Below are positions 7,724 through 15,951 of a DNA stretch of 64,000 nucleotides, one piece after another. The notes under the pieces were generated by a model, which did not search any database, was not told the origin of the DNA, and saw only the letters and a list, made by a program, of their open reading frames with translations. How positions within the stretch are numbered: the stretch's first letter is position 1; every line of letters begins with the position of its first letter. This stretch comes from Flavobacterium sp. ZT3R18 (GTDB lineage Bacteria; Bacteroidota; Bacteroidia; Flavobacteriales; Flavobacteriaceae): positions 21,890 to 85,889 of the forward strand of contig NZ_VJZS01000021.1 of the NCBI RefSeq assembly GCF_007097385.1, in the 5' to 3' direction. Made by a program: the position numbers and the translations under genes.

Positions 7724-10102
7724 ATGACTTTCAATTCTCAAAAAGTAAAAAATATTTTTACTTTAACCATGAAAATGGCTTTTATATTTTACATTTTAAT
7801 TGCTACAAATGCTTTTGCACAGCAAACTCAAGGAACAATAAAAGGTATTGTAACGACATCCGACGATCAGGCTGGTAGCTCGGTAACCGTTTTGATTTCG
7901 TTACTCAATAAATCAACAATTACAAAAGAGGATGGTTCTTTTATATTCAATGCTGTACCCACAGGCACTTACGAATTACAGATAGAACTAAACGGATATG
8001 AACCTATAAAAAAACAAGTTATAGTATCGCAAAATAAAACGACAGAAGTTGCTGTACAATTACAATCTTCATTAAAACAATTAAATGAAGTTGTAGTCGT
8101 TTCGGCAGCTAAGAAATTTGCTGAAAAGAAAAGCGAATATGTTTCAAGACTGCCTATTAGTAATCTTGAAAACCCACAAGTATACACTGTTGTACCCAAA
8201 GAGCTGTTGCAGGAACAAATAGTTGTTGATTTTAGAAGTGCCTTAAACTCGGCTCCTGGTTTAAACAACGTAACTCAAAGTGTGGGTTCTGGAGGTGTTG
8301 GCTTAAGTTTAAGAATGCGTGGTTTTAGTGGTTCATCAGCAGCAGGATCTATTCGTAACGGAATGAACACTAACTGGGTAACGATGAGTGACCCTGTAAA
8401 CTTAGAAAGTATCGAAGTAATCAAAGGACCATCTGGGACGTTGTTTGGTTCTGCATTGACTACTTACGGAGGCCTTATTAACAGAGTGACAAAAAAACCA
8501 TTCGAAACCACCAAAGGAGAAGTGAGCTATTCTACTGGCAGTTGGGCTCTAAGCCGTACTACTATTGATTACAATACTCCTCTTAACGAAGATAAAACAA
8601 TACTTTTTAGAGTAAATGCAGCTTTAGACAATCAAAAAACCTGGCAAGATTATGGAAAAAGCAGCACCTTTGTAGTTGCCCCTTCGTTTACCTATAAAGT
8701 AAGCGACAAATTAACGTTAGACTTCGATTTAGAATTATATAAGGGAAGCCGTAACTCGATTTCTATCGGTTTAGGAAACCCTGGCCCAACAGCGGCCAAA
8801 AGTCTTAATGATTTGAATTTTGATTTCAAAAAATCATATTCAACAGATGATTTACAATCTGAGGCTAAAAATACTAATGTTTACGCAAGAGCTACTTACC
8901 AATTATCAGATCAATGGGTGTCGCAAACTAATTTCTCTAATGCTTTTACAGACAACAAAGCCAACTATTTGTTTTTACTAATCAATACCGATGCAAATTT
9001 ACAAAGAAGACTATACAACATTAATAGTGTTTTCAAAACAACTCAACTCCAGCAAAATTTCATTGGTAATTTTAAAACAGGAAGTATTAAACACCGATTA
9101 TTGCTAGGGCTTGATTATACTTACATCAGTACTAATGACAACAGATGGTTAATTAACTCCTATGATGTTGTAACAATTAACGGGACAACACCATTCATCA
9201 ATATGGAAAAATACAAATCATTAATTGCTGCAATGCCTGCGCCAACGGTAACCAACAATAGAGATTTAAGAACAACTAGTGCCTACGCATCGGATGTCGT
9301 AAATTTTACCAATAAATTAATTGGAATGGCAAGTGTTCGATTTGATCACTACGAAAATAAAATTGCCAATTACAATCAAAATGCAGTTTCGCCGAAATTC
9401 GGTTTAATTTATCAAGTTGTAAAAGATAAAGTTTCGATTTTCGGAAATTACATGAACAGTTTCTCAAATGTTGCTCCAGGCACTACTGCAGCTAATCCGG
9501 CTGAAGTAACCGAATTTAAACCTGAACAAGCCAATCAGTTAGAAGGGGGTGTAAAAGTAGAATTGTTAGGCGGAAAACTGAACGGGACTTTGAGTTATTA
9601 TGACATTGAAGTAAAAGACAAATTGCGTACCGATCCAACAAACAATATGTATTCTATTCAAGATGCCACACAAAGAAGTAAAGGTTTTGAAGCTGATTTG
9701 ATTGCAAATCCATTTAGAGGATTCCATATTATAGTAGGATATGGGTACAATGACAGCGAATATACCAAAGCAAATGCAACGACTCAAGGCAAAAGACCTT
9801 ATTCTACTCCAGCCAATGTAGCCAATCTTTGGATGAGCTATAAAATATTAGACGGAAAAGCCAAAGGAATTGGTTTTGGTTTTGGAGGAAACACACAAAG
9901 TGACAGCTTCCTGAATGATGCCAATTCGTTTACTGCAAACGGATATACCGTAATGGATGCGACAGTGTTTTACGAAAAACAAAAAATTAGATTGGGTTTA
10001 AAACTAAACAATATTACTAATACAGAATATTGGTCAGCCGATTATTGGGCAAACATGATGCCAACAAGACAATTGGTAGCCAATCTTACCTTCAAATTTT
10101 AA
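7724..10102 (+). CDS. TonB-dependent outer-membrane receptor, siderophore type
   Basis: This 792-residue protein has a signal peptide ending at ATNAFA|QQ, then a carboxypeptidase-regulatory-like beta domain (GTIKGIVTTSDDQAGSSVTV, about residues 36-120) as in SusC-type receptors. The plug domain contains VYTVVPKELLQEQ, the SGGVGLSLRMRGF segment and IEVIKGPSGTLFGSALTTYGGLINRVTKKP. The 22-strand-type barrel ends in LTFKF with a C-terminal Phe, the outer-membrane insertion signal. The plug motif is that of FhuA/FecA-like siderophore receptors. A divergent AraC gene probably controls it, and an esterase, a PepSY protein and a second receptor follow. The exact siderophore cannot be read from sequence. 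Confidence 0.92.
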   Translation: MTFNSQKVKNIFTLTMKMAFIFYILIATNAFAQQTQGTIKGIVTTSDDQAGSSVTVLISLLNKSTITKEDGSFIFNAVPTGTYELQIELNGYEPIKKQVIVSQNKTTEVAVQLQSSLKQLNEVVVVSAAKKFAEKKSEYVSRLPISNLENPQVYTVVPKELLQEQIVVDFRSALNSAPGLNNVTQSVGSGGVGLSLRMRGFSGSSAAGSIRNGMNTNWVTMSDPVNLESIEVIKGPSGTLFGSALTTYGGLINRVTKKPFETTKGEVSYSTGSWALSRTTIDYNTPLNEDKTILFRVNAALDNQKTWQDYGKSSTFVVAPSFTYKVSDKLTLDFDLELYKGSRNSISIGLGNPGPTAAKSLNDLNFDFKKSYSTDDLQSEAKNTNVYARATYQLSDQWVSQTNFSNAFTDNKANYLFLLINTDANLQRRLYNINSVFKTTQLQQNFIGNFKTGSIKHRLLLGLDYTYISTNDNRWLINSYDVVTINGTTPFINMEKYKSLIAAMPAPTVTNNRDLRTTSAYASDVVNFTNKLIGMASVRFDHYENKIANYNQNAVSPKFGLIYQVVKDKVSIFGNYMNSFSNVAPGTTAANPAEVTEFKPEQANQLEGGVKVELLGGKLNGTLSYYDIEVKDKLRTDPTNNMYSIQDATQRSKGFEADLIANPFRGFHIIVGYGYNDSEYTKANATTQGKRPYSTPANVANLWMSYKILDGKAKGIGFGFGGNTQSDSFLNDANSFTANGYTVMDATVFYEKQKIRLGLKLNNITNTEYWSADYWANMMPTRQLVANLTFKF

Positions 10103-10120
10103 ACTTTTTAGTTAGTTAGT

Positions 10121-10168
10121 AACCGAGTTGTCAACTCTTAATAAGGTTGATAACTTGGTTTTTTTTTG
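10121..10168 (+). terminator. Rho-independent terminator after the receptor gene
   Basis: AACCGAGTTGTCAAC pairs with GTTGATAACTTGGTT across a short loop and is followed by a run of T. It sits 18 bases after the receptor stop. Confidence 0.8.
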
Positions 10169-10376
10169 ACCGTTTTGCATTAAGCAAATGTTTTAAAATA
10201 AACCGCATAAAATGTATCAAGTCTTGAAATTGATTATGGTATCAGAAACATTCACATTGGTTTTTAGGAGGGTAGAATCAGAAAGACAATTACCTTATTG
10301 ACGGGACTAATTCGTCTGTTTCTATCTGTTACCTATTTTGCAATTTGATCCGGACGTAATAATATAATTAATTAAA

Positions 10377-11489
10377 ATGAAAAAAACATTCCTCCTTCTA
10401 TTTGTCCTATTTTATTTAACCCCTTCTTTTTCACAGGACAGTATAACCATTGGCACTAAACACCATATTTACTCGAAAGTGTTGAATGAAGAACGCTCTT
10501 TTTGGGTTTATCTTCCGCCCGACTACAACAATACAAAATTTGCTCCTGCAAAATATCCTGTCGTTTATTTATTGGATGCCGAAAACAATTTTCATTCTTT
10601 TACGGGACTACAGCAATCTTTAGCAAGAGGACCTTATGCTATGACTCCACAAATGATTGTGATAGGCATTACCAATACCAATCGAACTAGAGATTTAACC
10701 CCAACAGCAGCCAATGAACCAGCTTTTTATGACAAAAGCAAAAACTCTTTTCCGCAAAGTGGTGGCAATAAAAATTTTATATCCTTTTTAGAATCCGAAT
10801 TGCGTCCCTATATCGATTCTCATTACAGAACATCTGGTTATAATGTATTGAATGGGCATTCTTTTGGTGGGTTAACTGCCGTGAATATTTTACTTAATCA
10901 TACTCAATTATTTAATGCCTACAACATTATAGATCCAAGTCTTTGGTGGGATAATGAAATAATGATTAAGAAAGCCGATTCCATCTTCAATAAAAAAGAT
11001 TTTGAGAATCGCAGTATTTATGTGGCTATGGCTAATAAAACAAACATTCTGCAAGACACCACTACCGATATGGCAAGGGGAATTAGAAAGTTCGAAAAAT
11101 TATTAGTTTCTAAACAACCAAAAAATATTCGTTGGGCTTTTAAATATTATGAAAATGAAGACCATGGAACCGTACCCATTCCAGCAGAATATGATGGTCT
11201 ACGATTTATTTTCAAAGACCATTTGGTACAAGTAAAAGAAGCGGTACATGACCCATCACTTGTAGAAAAGCAATATGCAAAACTTTCGAAACAAACTGGT
11301 TTTACTTTTCTTCCAACAGAAAGTTTCTTAGATTGGATGGGAAATTATTGTCTAGAAAGAGACCAACTCGATAGTGCCCTTACTTTTTTTCAAATGGCAG
11401 AAACGGCATATCCCAGTAGCAGTAATGTGCATTTAAGCTTAGGCAAAACGTACGAAAAAAAAGCTGCTAAAAATAAAGCTAAACTTTAA
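10377..11489 (+). CDS. Secreted alpha/beta-hydrolase esterase, Fes/IroE-like, possible C-terminal frameshift
   Basis: A signal peptide (cleaved near SFSQ|D) precedes an alpha/beta hydrolase of the enterochelin-esterase (putative esterase) family. YPVVYLLDAE opens the fold and GHSFGG at 160-165 holds nucleophile Ser162; ENEDHGTVP near residue 260 probably holds the catalytic His. The end (SALTFFQMAETAYPSSSNVHLSLGKTYEKKAAK) is a TPR-like helix pair that stops abruptly. Another forward frame continues FKSLKAHQGEIETKLNKL to a stop at 11554-11556, as a TPR tail would, so a small indel may have shortened the protein by about 20 residues. Lying between two TonB receptors, it may cleave ester siderophores, but peptide-like substrates are possible. 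Confidence 0.85.
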   Translation: MKKTFLLLFVLFYLTPSFSQDSITIGTKHHIYSKVLNEERSFWVYLPPDYNNTKFAPAKYPVVYLLDAENNFHSFTGLQQSLARGPYAMTPQMIVIGITNTNRTRDLTPTAANEPAFYDKSKNSFPQSGGNKNFISFLESELRPYIDSHYRTSGYNVLNGHSFGGLTAVNILLNHTQLFNAYNIIDPSLWWDNEIMIKKADSIFNKKDFENRSIYVAMANKTNILQDTTTDMARGIRKFEKLLVSKQPKNIRWAFKYYENEDHGTVPIPAEYDGLRFIFKDHLVQVKEAVHDPSLVEKQYAKLSKQTGFTFLPTESFLDWMGNYCLERDQLDSALTFFQMAETAYPSSSNVHLSLGKTYEKKAAKNKAKL

Positions 11490-11568
11490 ATCCTTAAAAG
11501 CCCACCAAGGAGAAATAGAAACAAAATTAAATAAGCTTGTCCGTAATCATACCTAACAAAAAAAAACT

Positions 11569-11646
11569 GACACAGATTCCACAGATTAGCACAGATTTTC
11601 AATATAACAGAGTATTCAATTTGTGAAAATTTGTGGAATCTGTGTC
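11569..11646. repeat. Dispersed CACAGATT palindrome, copy 2
   Basis: Left arm GACACAGATTCCACAGATT and right arm TTTGTGGAATCTGTGTC are near-perfect inverted repeats with about 40 bases between their outer halves. It is the same family as the perfect palindrome at 36887-36944. Confidence 0.88.
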
Positions 11647-11730
11647 AAAAAAACATCCTTTAGGTATCAATACGGACAATCACAAAATTAAATATACTTG
11701 AAAGGCAAATTATCGGCAAGCGTCAGTTAG

Positions 11731-11880
11731 TATCAAATAGCCATAACAGACGGATTATTATTCTACGACCAACCTAAGAACCTCTTAAAAGCAGACAGTA
11801 TTATGGTGCTTACGGACAACCTCAAAAACCATTATCCTATTTGTTTATGTGAATTTCAAACCTTAATTTTTTTACATTAA
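11731..11880 (+). pseudogene. Possible gene remnant without start
   Basis: A 49-codon frame ending at TAA 11878-11880 reads ITDGLLFYDQPKNLLKADSI and on to VLTDNLKNHYPICLCEFQ. It has no good start codon and is preceded by a stop at 11728. The composition is protein-like rather than intergenic, but I do not recognise the family. It may be the tail of a lost gene, or chance. Confidence 0.25.
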
Positions 11881-11892
11881 TTACTACAAACA

Positions 11893-11924
11893 AACCCCAC
11901 AACTAGAAATACAGTTGCGGGGTT
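11893..11924 (+). terminator. Hairpin directly upstream of the PepSY gene
   Basis: AACCCCACAACT pairs with AGTTGCGGGGTT (one A-C mismatch) around the loop AGAAATAC, then AGTTTTATTTATTTTTA follows. It looks like a terminator, yet it ends only 18 bases before the ATG at 11943, so it could also act as a leader attenuator or control translation. A second hairpin with a TAGAAATA loop lies at 15781-15820. Confidence 0.65.
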
Positions 11925-11942
11925 AGTTTTATTTATTTTTAT

Positions 11943-13118
11943 ATGAAGAACAAACAAACCAGTCAACCCGAAAAAAGAAGCAAACAAAAAAACAAATGGA
12001 GCAAGCTCAACAGCTGGTTGCATTTATGGCTAGGACTCAGCTCCGGAATAATTGTATTCATTGTATCACTTACTGGAGTGTTATTTATTTTTTGCGACGA
12101 CATTATTGATGGCCTTGCCTACGATTCATTGTATGTTCAAGAAGTAAAACAACAAAAACTTAGTCCGGAAGAAATCCTAAAAGCATTCAAACAAGAACGT
12201 CCCGATAGAAAAGCATCCTATTTTGTTACCTATAGGGACCCGAAAAGAACCCTAAAAATAGCCTCTTCGACCAAAGACAGAGATTTACAATTTTCTTGGG
12301 TAGATCCTTATACTGGTAAAGTATTAAGTTCGAGTCGTGCTTATGATTTTTTTTATATCATCGCACACATTCATAGTGGCGAAATGCCCTTCGGGAAAAC
12401 TGGGCGTCTAATTGTAGAAATTGCGGTTTGGATATTTTTAATAGAATTGGTAACGGGACTTATTTTATGGTGGCCCAAGAAATGGACTAAAACGACACGC
12501 CAGCAAAGTTTTACTATAAAGACAAAAGCAAGTTTCAAGAGATTGAATTACGATTTGCATAACGTTCCCGGATTTTATATCCTGCTTCCAGCTTTACTGA
12601 TTACCATAACGGGATTAATCGTTGTCAATACACCATTAAATAATGCTACTCAAAAAGTATTAGGAGGAACACCAGACGCCTATTCTACCATGCGAGACAT
12701 TAAACCAGAATACGATGGTAATAAAAAATTTGCGCCATTACCCCCTGTCCTCGATCAGCTTTTTGCAACAGACCCATCCTTTCAGCAAGTACGAATGTCA
12801 ATTGCTTCCAAAGACAGTATAACAAGTTATTATGCAATTGCAGCGGAAGAAATAGGATTAAAAGGCATACAAAACGGCAGAATATTTACCATAAACCGAT
12901 ACACCGGAAAAGAAATAAAATTACCTGAATCTTTAACAAAAGGCCTAAAAATAGATGACATGACCATGAATCTACACATTGGATTTTGGGCGGGTTGGTA
13001 TGGGAAATTTTTCAATTTCATAGTTGGGATTGTCTGCACAGCGTTACCCGTTACTGGTTTTATGATATGGTGGGGAAGATTCAAGAGAAAAAAAACCGCA
13101 AAAAATACTACATTCTAA
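11943..13118 (+). CDS. PepSY-associated membrane protein, PiuB-like
   Basis: This 391-residue inner-membrane protein has a Lys-rich cytoplasmic N-terminus, then four transmembrane segments (about 30-50, 145-167, 205-230 and 345-378). PepSY-type periplasmic segments lie between them, for example LQFSWVDPYTGKVLSSSRAY. Conserved His occur in NSWLHLWLGLSSG, IAHIHSGEMPFGKTGR, NYDLHNVPGFY and MNLHIGFWAGWYG. These match the PepSY_TM family, whose members (PiuB, FoxB and relatives) help release or reduce iron from siderophores at the inner membrane. Unlike the longer fusion at 2964 it has no flavin or NAD domains, so it would need an external electron source. It lies 188 bases before a siderophore receptor gene. 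Confidence 0.9.
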   Translation: MKNKQTSQPEKRSKQKNKWSKLNSWLHLWLGLSSGIIVFIVSLTGVLFIFCDDIIDGLAYDSLYVQEVKQQKLSPEEILKAFKQERPDRKASYFVTYRDPKRTLKIASSTKDRDLQFSWVDPYTGKVLSSSRAYDFFYIIAHIHSGEMPFGKTGRLIVEIAVWIFLIELVTGLILWWPKKWTKTTRQQSFTIKTKASFKRLNYDLHNVPGFYILLPALLITITGLIVVNTPLNNATQKVLGGTPDAYSTMRDIKPEYDGNKKFAPLPPVLDQLFATDPSFQQVRMSIASKDSITSYYAIAAEEIGLKGIQNGRIFTINRYTGKEIKLPESLTKGLKIDDMTMNLHIGFWAGWYGKFFNFIVGIVCTALPVTGFMIWWGRFKRKKTAKNTTF

Positions 13119-13242
13119 AAACAAAACACTCTTTATAATCTAAAATCCTACACTAAAAAGCAATGTCTTTTTTTGGAAACGACTGCAAATCAAGACTATT
13201 AAAATTCATTTAATATATTATTAATATTTAGTCTAAATAAGT

Positions 13243-13273
13243 TTGCTGAATCGAGAATCAGGTTTTACCTTTG
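13243..13273 (+). promoter_or_regulatory. Flavobacterial promoter of the second receptor
   Basis: TTG at 13243-13245, a 20-bp spacer and TACCTTTG at 13266-13273 match the Bacteroidota consensus. Transcription would begin about 25-30 bases before the ATG at 13307, so this receptor need not depend on the PepSY gene's transcript. No clear Fur-box palindrome was recognised. Confidence 0.65.
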
Positions 13274-13306
13274 CAACGTTATTTTTAATTATTCCAAATA
13301 AACGAC

Positions 13307-15721
13307 ATGAAATATATTTTACTCCCCTCAATTTTTTCTCTATTTTGTTTCAGCTTACAAGCACAAGAAACAGCTAGTGTTGCACATAATCCAAATGATA
13401 AGGAAATATATTATTTCTCATCAGACAGTATAAAAACAGCAAACGACACCGTAAAGAAAAGAAGAGGTGAAGTCTTAAAAGAAGTTGTTATAACCGCAAA
13501 CAAACAGCCAAAACCAGTAACAGCCTTACGTTCTGGATTAAAACCAATGGACACGCCACAAAGTGTACAAGTAATTGATGCCGAAATTATCGAGCAACAA
13601 CAAGCTATCCGTTTGAGTGAAGTGCTAAAAAATGCCAATGGTGTGTATGTAGGTTCAGCTCGTGGTGGTGCTCAAGAATCTTTTTTCTCAAGAGGATATG
13701 ACATGTCTGCCAACAATATGTTTAAAAATGGTTTCCGCTATAATGCAGGATCCATTCCTGATGTTGCTTCTTTAGACAAAGTAGAATTCCTAAAAGGAGG
13801 TTCAGCCTTATTATACGGAAATGTAGCGCCTGGAGGGATATTAAACTTGGTCACCAAAACACCTTCTTTCAAAAGCGGTGGAGAAATATCCATGCAAATG
13901 GGAAGCAATGCTTTCTACAAACCGTCAATTGATTTTTACGGTCCTTTAAATAAATTTATAGCTTATAGAATTTCAGGTTCTTACGAAAACGCAGAAAGTT
14001 TTAGAGATGTAGTAAAAAGTGAACGTATCTACATCAATCCCTCTTTCCTTTTTAACGTAAGCGATAAAACACAAATTACAGTACAAGGAGATTATTTGGA
14101 CTCCGATTGGACTCCTGATTTTGGAACAGGAATAATTGGAAAAGATATTTTAGATATTCCACGTAACACTTATTTTGGGGCTCTTTGGTCAACAGGAAAT
14201 ACAAAATCTTCTAGTGCTTCGCTATTATTAAATCATGATTTCAATAAAAACTGGAAACTTAATTTCAATAGTTCTTTTCAAAAATATGATAGAACTCAAA
14301 AATCAACTGCTCAATTATCTAATTTAAGCGATCCTATAATCTACCCAGTTTCTGGCTACTGGAATAGAGGATTAGTTCAAAATAAAAACTTAGAACAAAT
14401 ACTTGGAGACCAATTAAGTTTACAAGGAACTTTTAACACAGGAAGCATCAAGCACCAAGTATTTACTGGTGTAGATTGGGAAAATTCATTTGCAACTGCT
14501 TACACTTATGCTTTTAACGAAAAAGCTGTAAAAGAAAGACTTTTTGACGGAACATATAAAATTAACCCTAGTCTTTATGACACTGTCAATCTTAATAATT
14601 TTGATCCAACTACACAAAGAAACGATATACCTAATGCTAGAGTTACTACAATAGCAAATACAGACACGAATCGTTTTGGGGTTTATGCTCAGGATTTAAT
14701 TTCGATTACAGATCAAATTAAAGTTTTAGCGGGTATTCGTTGGTCTTGGCAAGAAAGTGAAGTTTCAACATATAAAGAGAAATACGACGCTGTTAAGGCA
14801 ACTCAAACTATAACTCCTGAAAATGCAACAGCTGATGTAACTCCAAAACGTTTAGATAACGCATTTTCTCCAAAAGTTGGATTAATTTTTCAACCAACGA
14901 AAGACATGTCGTTATTTGCAAGTTATTCTAGCTCTTTTACACCAAATACTGGGCTGACAGTTGACGGTGATGCACTAGAAGCTTCTATCATAGATCAATA
15001 TGAAGCAGGTATCAAAAAAGACTTTTGGAAAGGAATTTTGAGTACTAACGTTACTGTTTATCAAATTACAAACAGTAATTTAGCACAAACCGCTCCATTT
15101 TTGGCAGACGGGGTTACTGCTAATACAAATTCACAAATAAGAGTATTAAGCGGAGAAACAAAAAGTAAAGGAGTAGAAATTGATGTTACCGCTAGACCGC
15201 TAGAAGGCTTGAGTATCAATGCAGGTTACAGTTATAATGATATGCGTTACACAAATACATCTGGTAAAGAGGGAAGTTTTGTCGAGGGGGATCGTGTAGC
15301 AAGAACTCCAAAAAACACAGCGAATTTAAGCTTTTTCTATACCCTGCCAACAGGAATTCTAAAAGGGTTATCAGTAGGAGCCATTGGTAATTATGTTGGT
15401 GACCGTATTGGTGGTTGGAATAATTTATACTATTATGAGACCCTTTTTAATCCAAGTACAGGTCTGCCATTTATTGATACAACAGATCCAAAAAAACCAA
15501 AGCCTCTAAAATCAACTACTCTTACTGTTCAAGATAGAGAAGTTCCTTTAGCAGGATATGTTACTATTGATGCTTCTATAGGTTATACTTGGAAACAATT
15601 CTCAATCTTATGTAGACTATCAAACATTACCAATGAGTTAAATTATACCGTACACGAAAATTACAGTGTAAACCCAATTGCGCCACGTCAGGTAATGACA
15701 AGCTTAAAATATAAATTCTAA
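13307..15721 (+). CDS. TonB-dependent siderophore receptor
   Basis: An 804-residue outer-membrane receptor with a signal peptide ending at SLQAQ|E. It carries a TonB-box-like region (KEVVITANK, about 60-68), then a plug with DTPQSVQVIDAEIIEQQ, LKNANGVYVGSARGGAQESFFSRGYD and VEFLKGGSALLYGNVAPGGILNLVTKTP, the signature of TonB-dependent siderophore receptors (FhuA/FpvA class). The barrel ends in SLKYKF. Unlike the receptor at 7724 it lacks a carboxypeptidase-like N-terminal domain, so the two differ in class and probably in ligand. It has its own promoter and lies just after a PiuB-like PepSY gene, a common pairing in iron acquisition loci. Confidence 0.93.
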   Translation: MKYILLPSIFSLFCFSLQAQETASVAHNPNDKEIYYFSSDSIKTANDTVKKRRGEVLKEVVITANKQPKPVTALRSGLKPMDTPQSVQVIDAEIIEQQQAIRLSEVLKNANGVYVGSARGGAQESFFSRGYDMSANNMFKNGFRYNAGSIPDVASLDKVEFLKGGSALLYGNVAPGGILNLVTKTPSFKSGGEISMQMGSNAFYKPSIDFYGPLNKFIAYRISGSYENAESFRDVVKSERIYINPSFLFNVSDKTQITVQGDYLDSDWTPDFGTGIIGKDILDIPRNTYFGALWSTGNTKSSSASLLLNHDFNKNWKLNFNSSFQKYDRTQKSTAQLSNLSDPIIYPVSGYWNRGLVQNKNLEQILGDQLSLQGTFNTGSIKHQVFTGVDWENSFATAYTYAFNEKAVKERLFDGTYKINPSLYDTVNLNNFDPTTQRNDIPNARVTTIANTDTNRFGVYAQDLISITDQIKVLAGIRWSWQESEVSTYKEKYDAVKATQTITPENATADVTPKRLDNAFSPKVGLIFQPTKDMSLFASYSSSFTPNTGLTVDGDALEASIIDQYEAGIKKDFWKGILSTNVTVYQITNSNLAQTAPFLADGVTANTNSQIRVLSGETKSKGVEIDVTARPLEGLSINAGYSYNDMRYTNTSGKEGSFVEGDRVARTPKNTANLSFFYTLPTGILKGLSVGAIGNYVGDRIGGWNNLYYYETLFNPSTGLPFIDTTDPKKPKPLKSTTLTVQDREVPLAGYVTIDASIGYTWKQFSILCRLSNITNELNYTVHENYSVNPIAPRQVMTSLKYKF

Positions 15722-15780
15722 AAACCTTAATTTGGTTTTATTTTATACCAAAAATTTTCTGCAATTTCATTTGCAATAAA

Positions 15781-15820
15781 GCAACAAACCTCGTTTAGAA
15801 ATAGACGGGGTTTGTTGTTT
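15781..15820 (+). terminator. Terminator after the siderophore receptor
   Basis: CAACAAACCTCGT pairs with ACGGGGTTTGTTG around the loop TTAGAAATAG and is followed by a short T run. The stem-loop resembles the one at 11893-11924. Confidence 0.8.
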
Positions 15821-15951
15821 AAAAAAACATCGACATTGCAAGTATATTAAAAAAAATAATGGCTTACAATTACGCATTTATTTTTTAACAGACTTTATAT
15901 TAGAATATTAACACTAAAAACGTTACCTTAGATTCAACCAAATCTAAACCT

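Larger units (their letters stand above)
11490..11942. other. Intergenic region with palindrome, possible gene remnant and hairpin
   Basis: This 450-base gap holds a CACAGATT palindrome (11569-11646), a stopless but startless stretch that looks coding (11731-11880), and a GC-rich hairpin directly before the next start codon. Together with the possible frameshift in the preceding esterase it looks like an eroding stretch. Confidence 0.6.
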
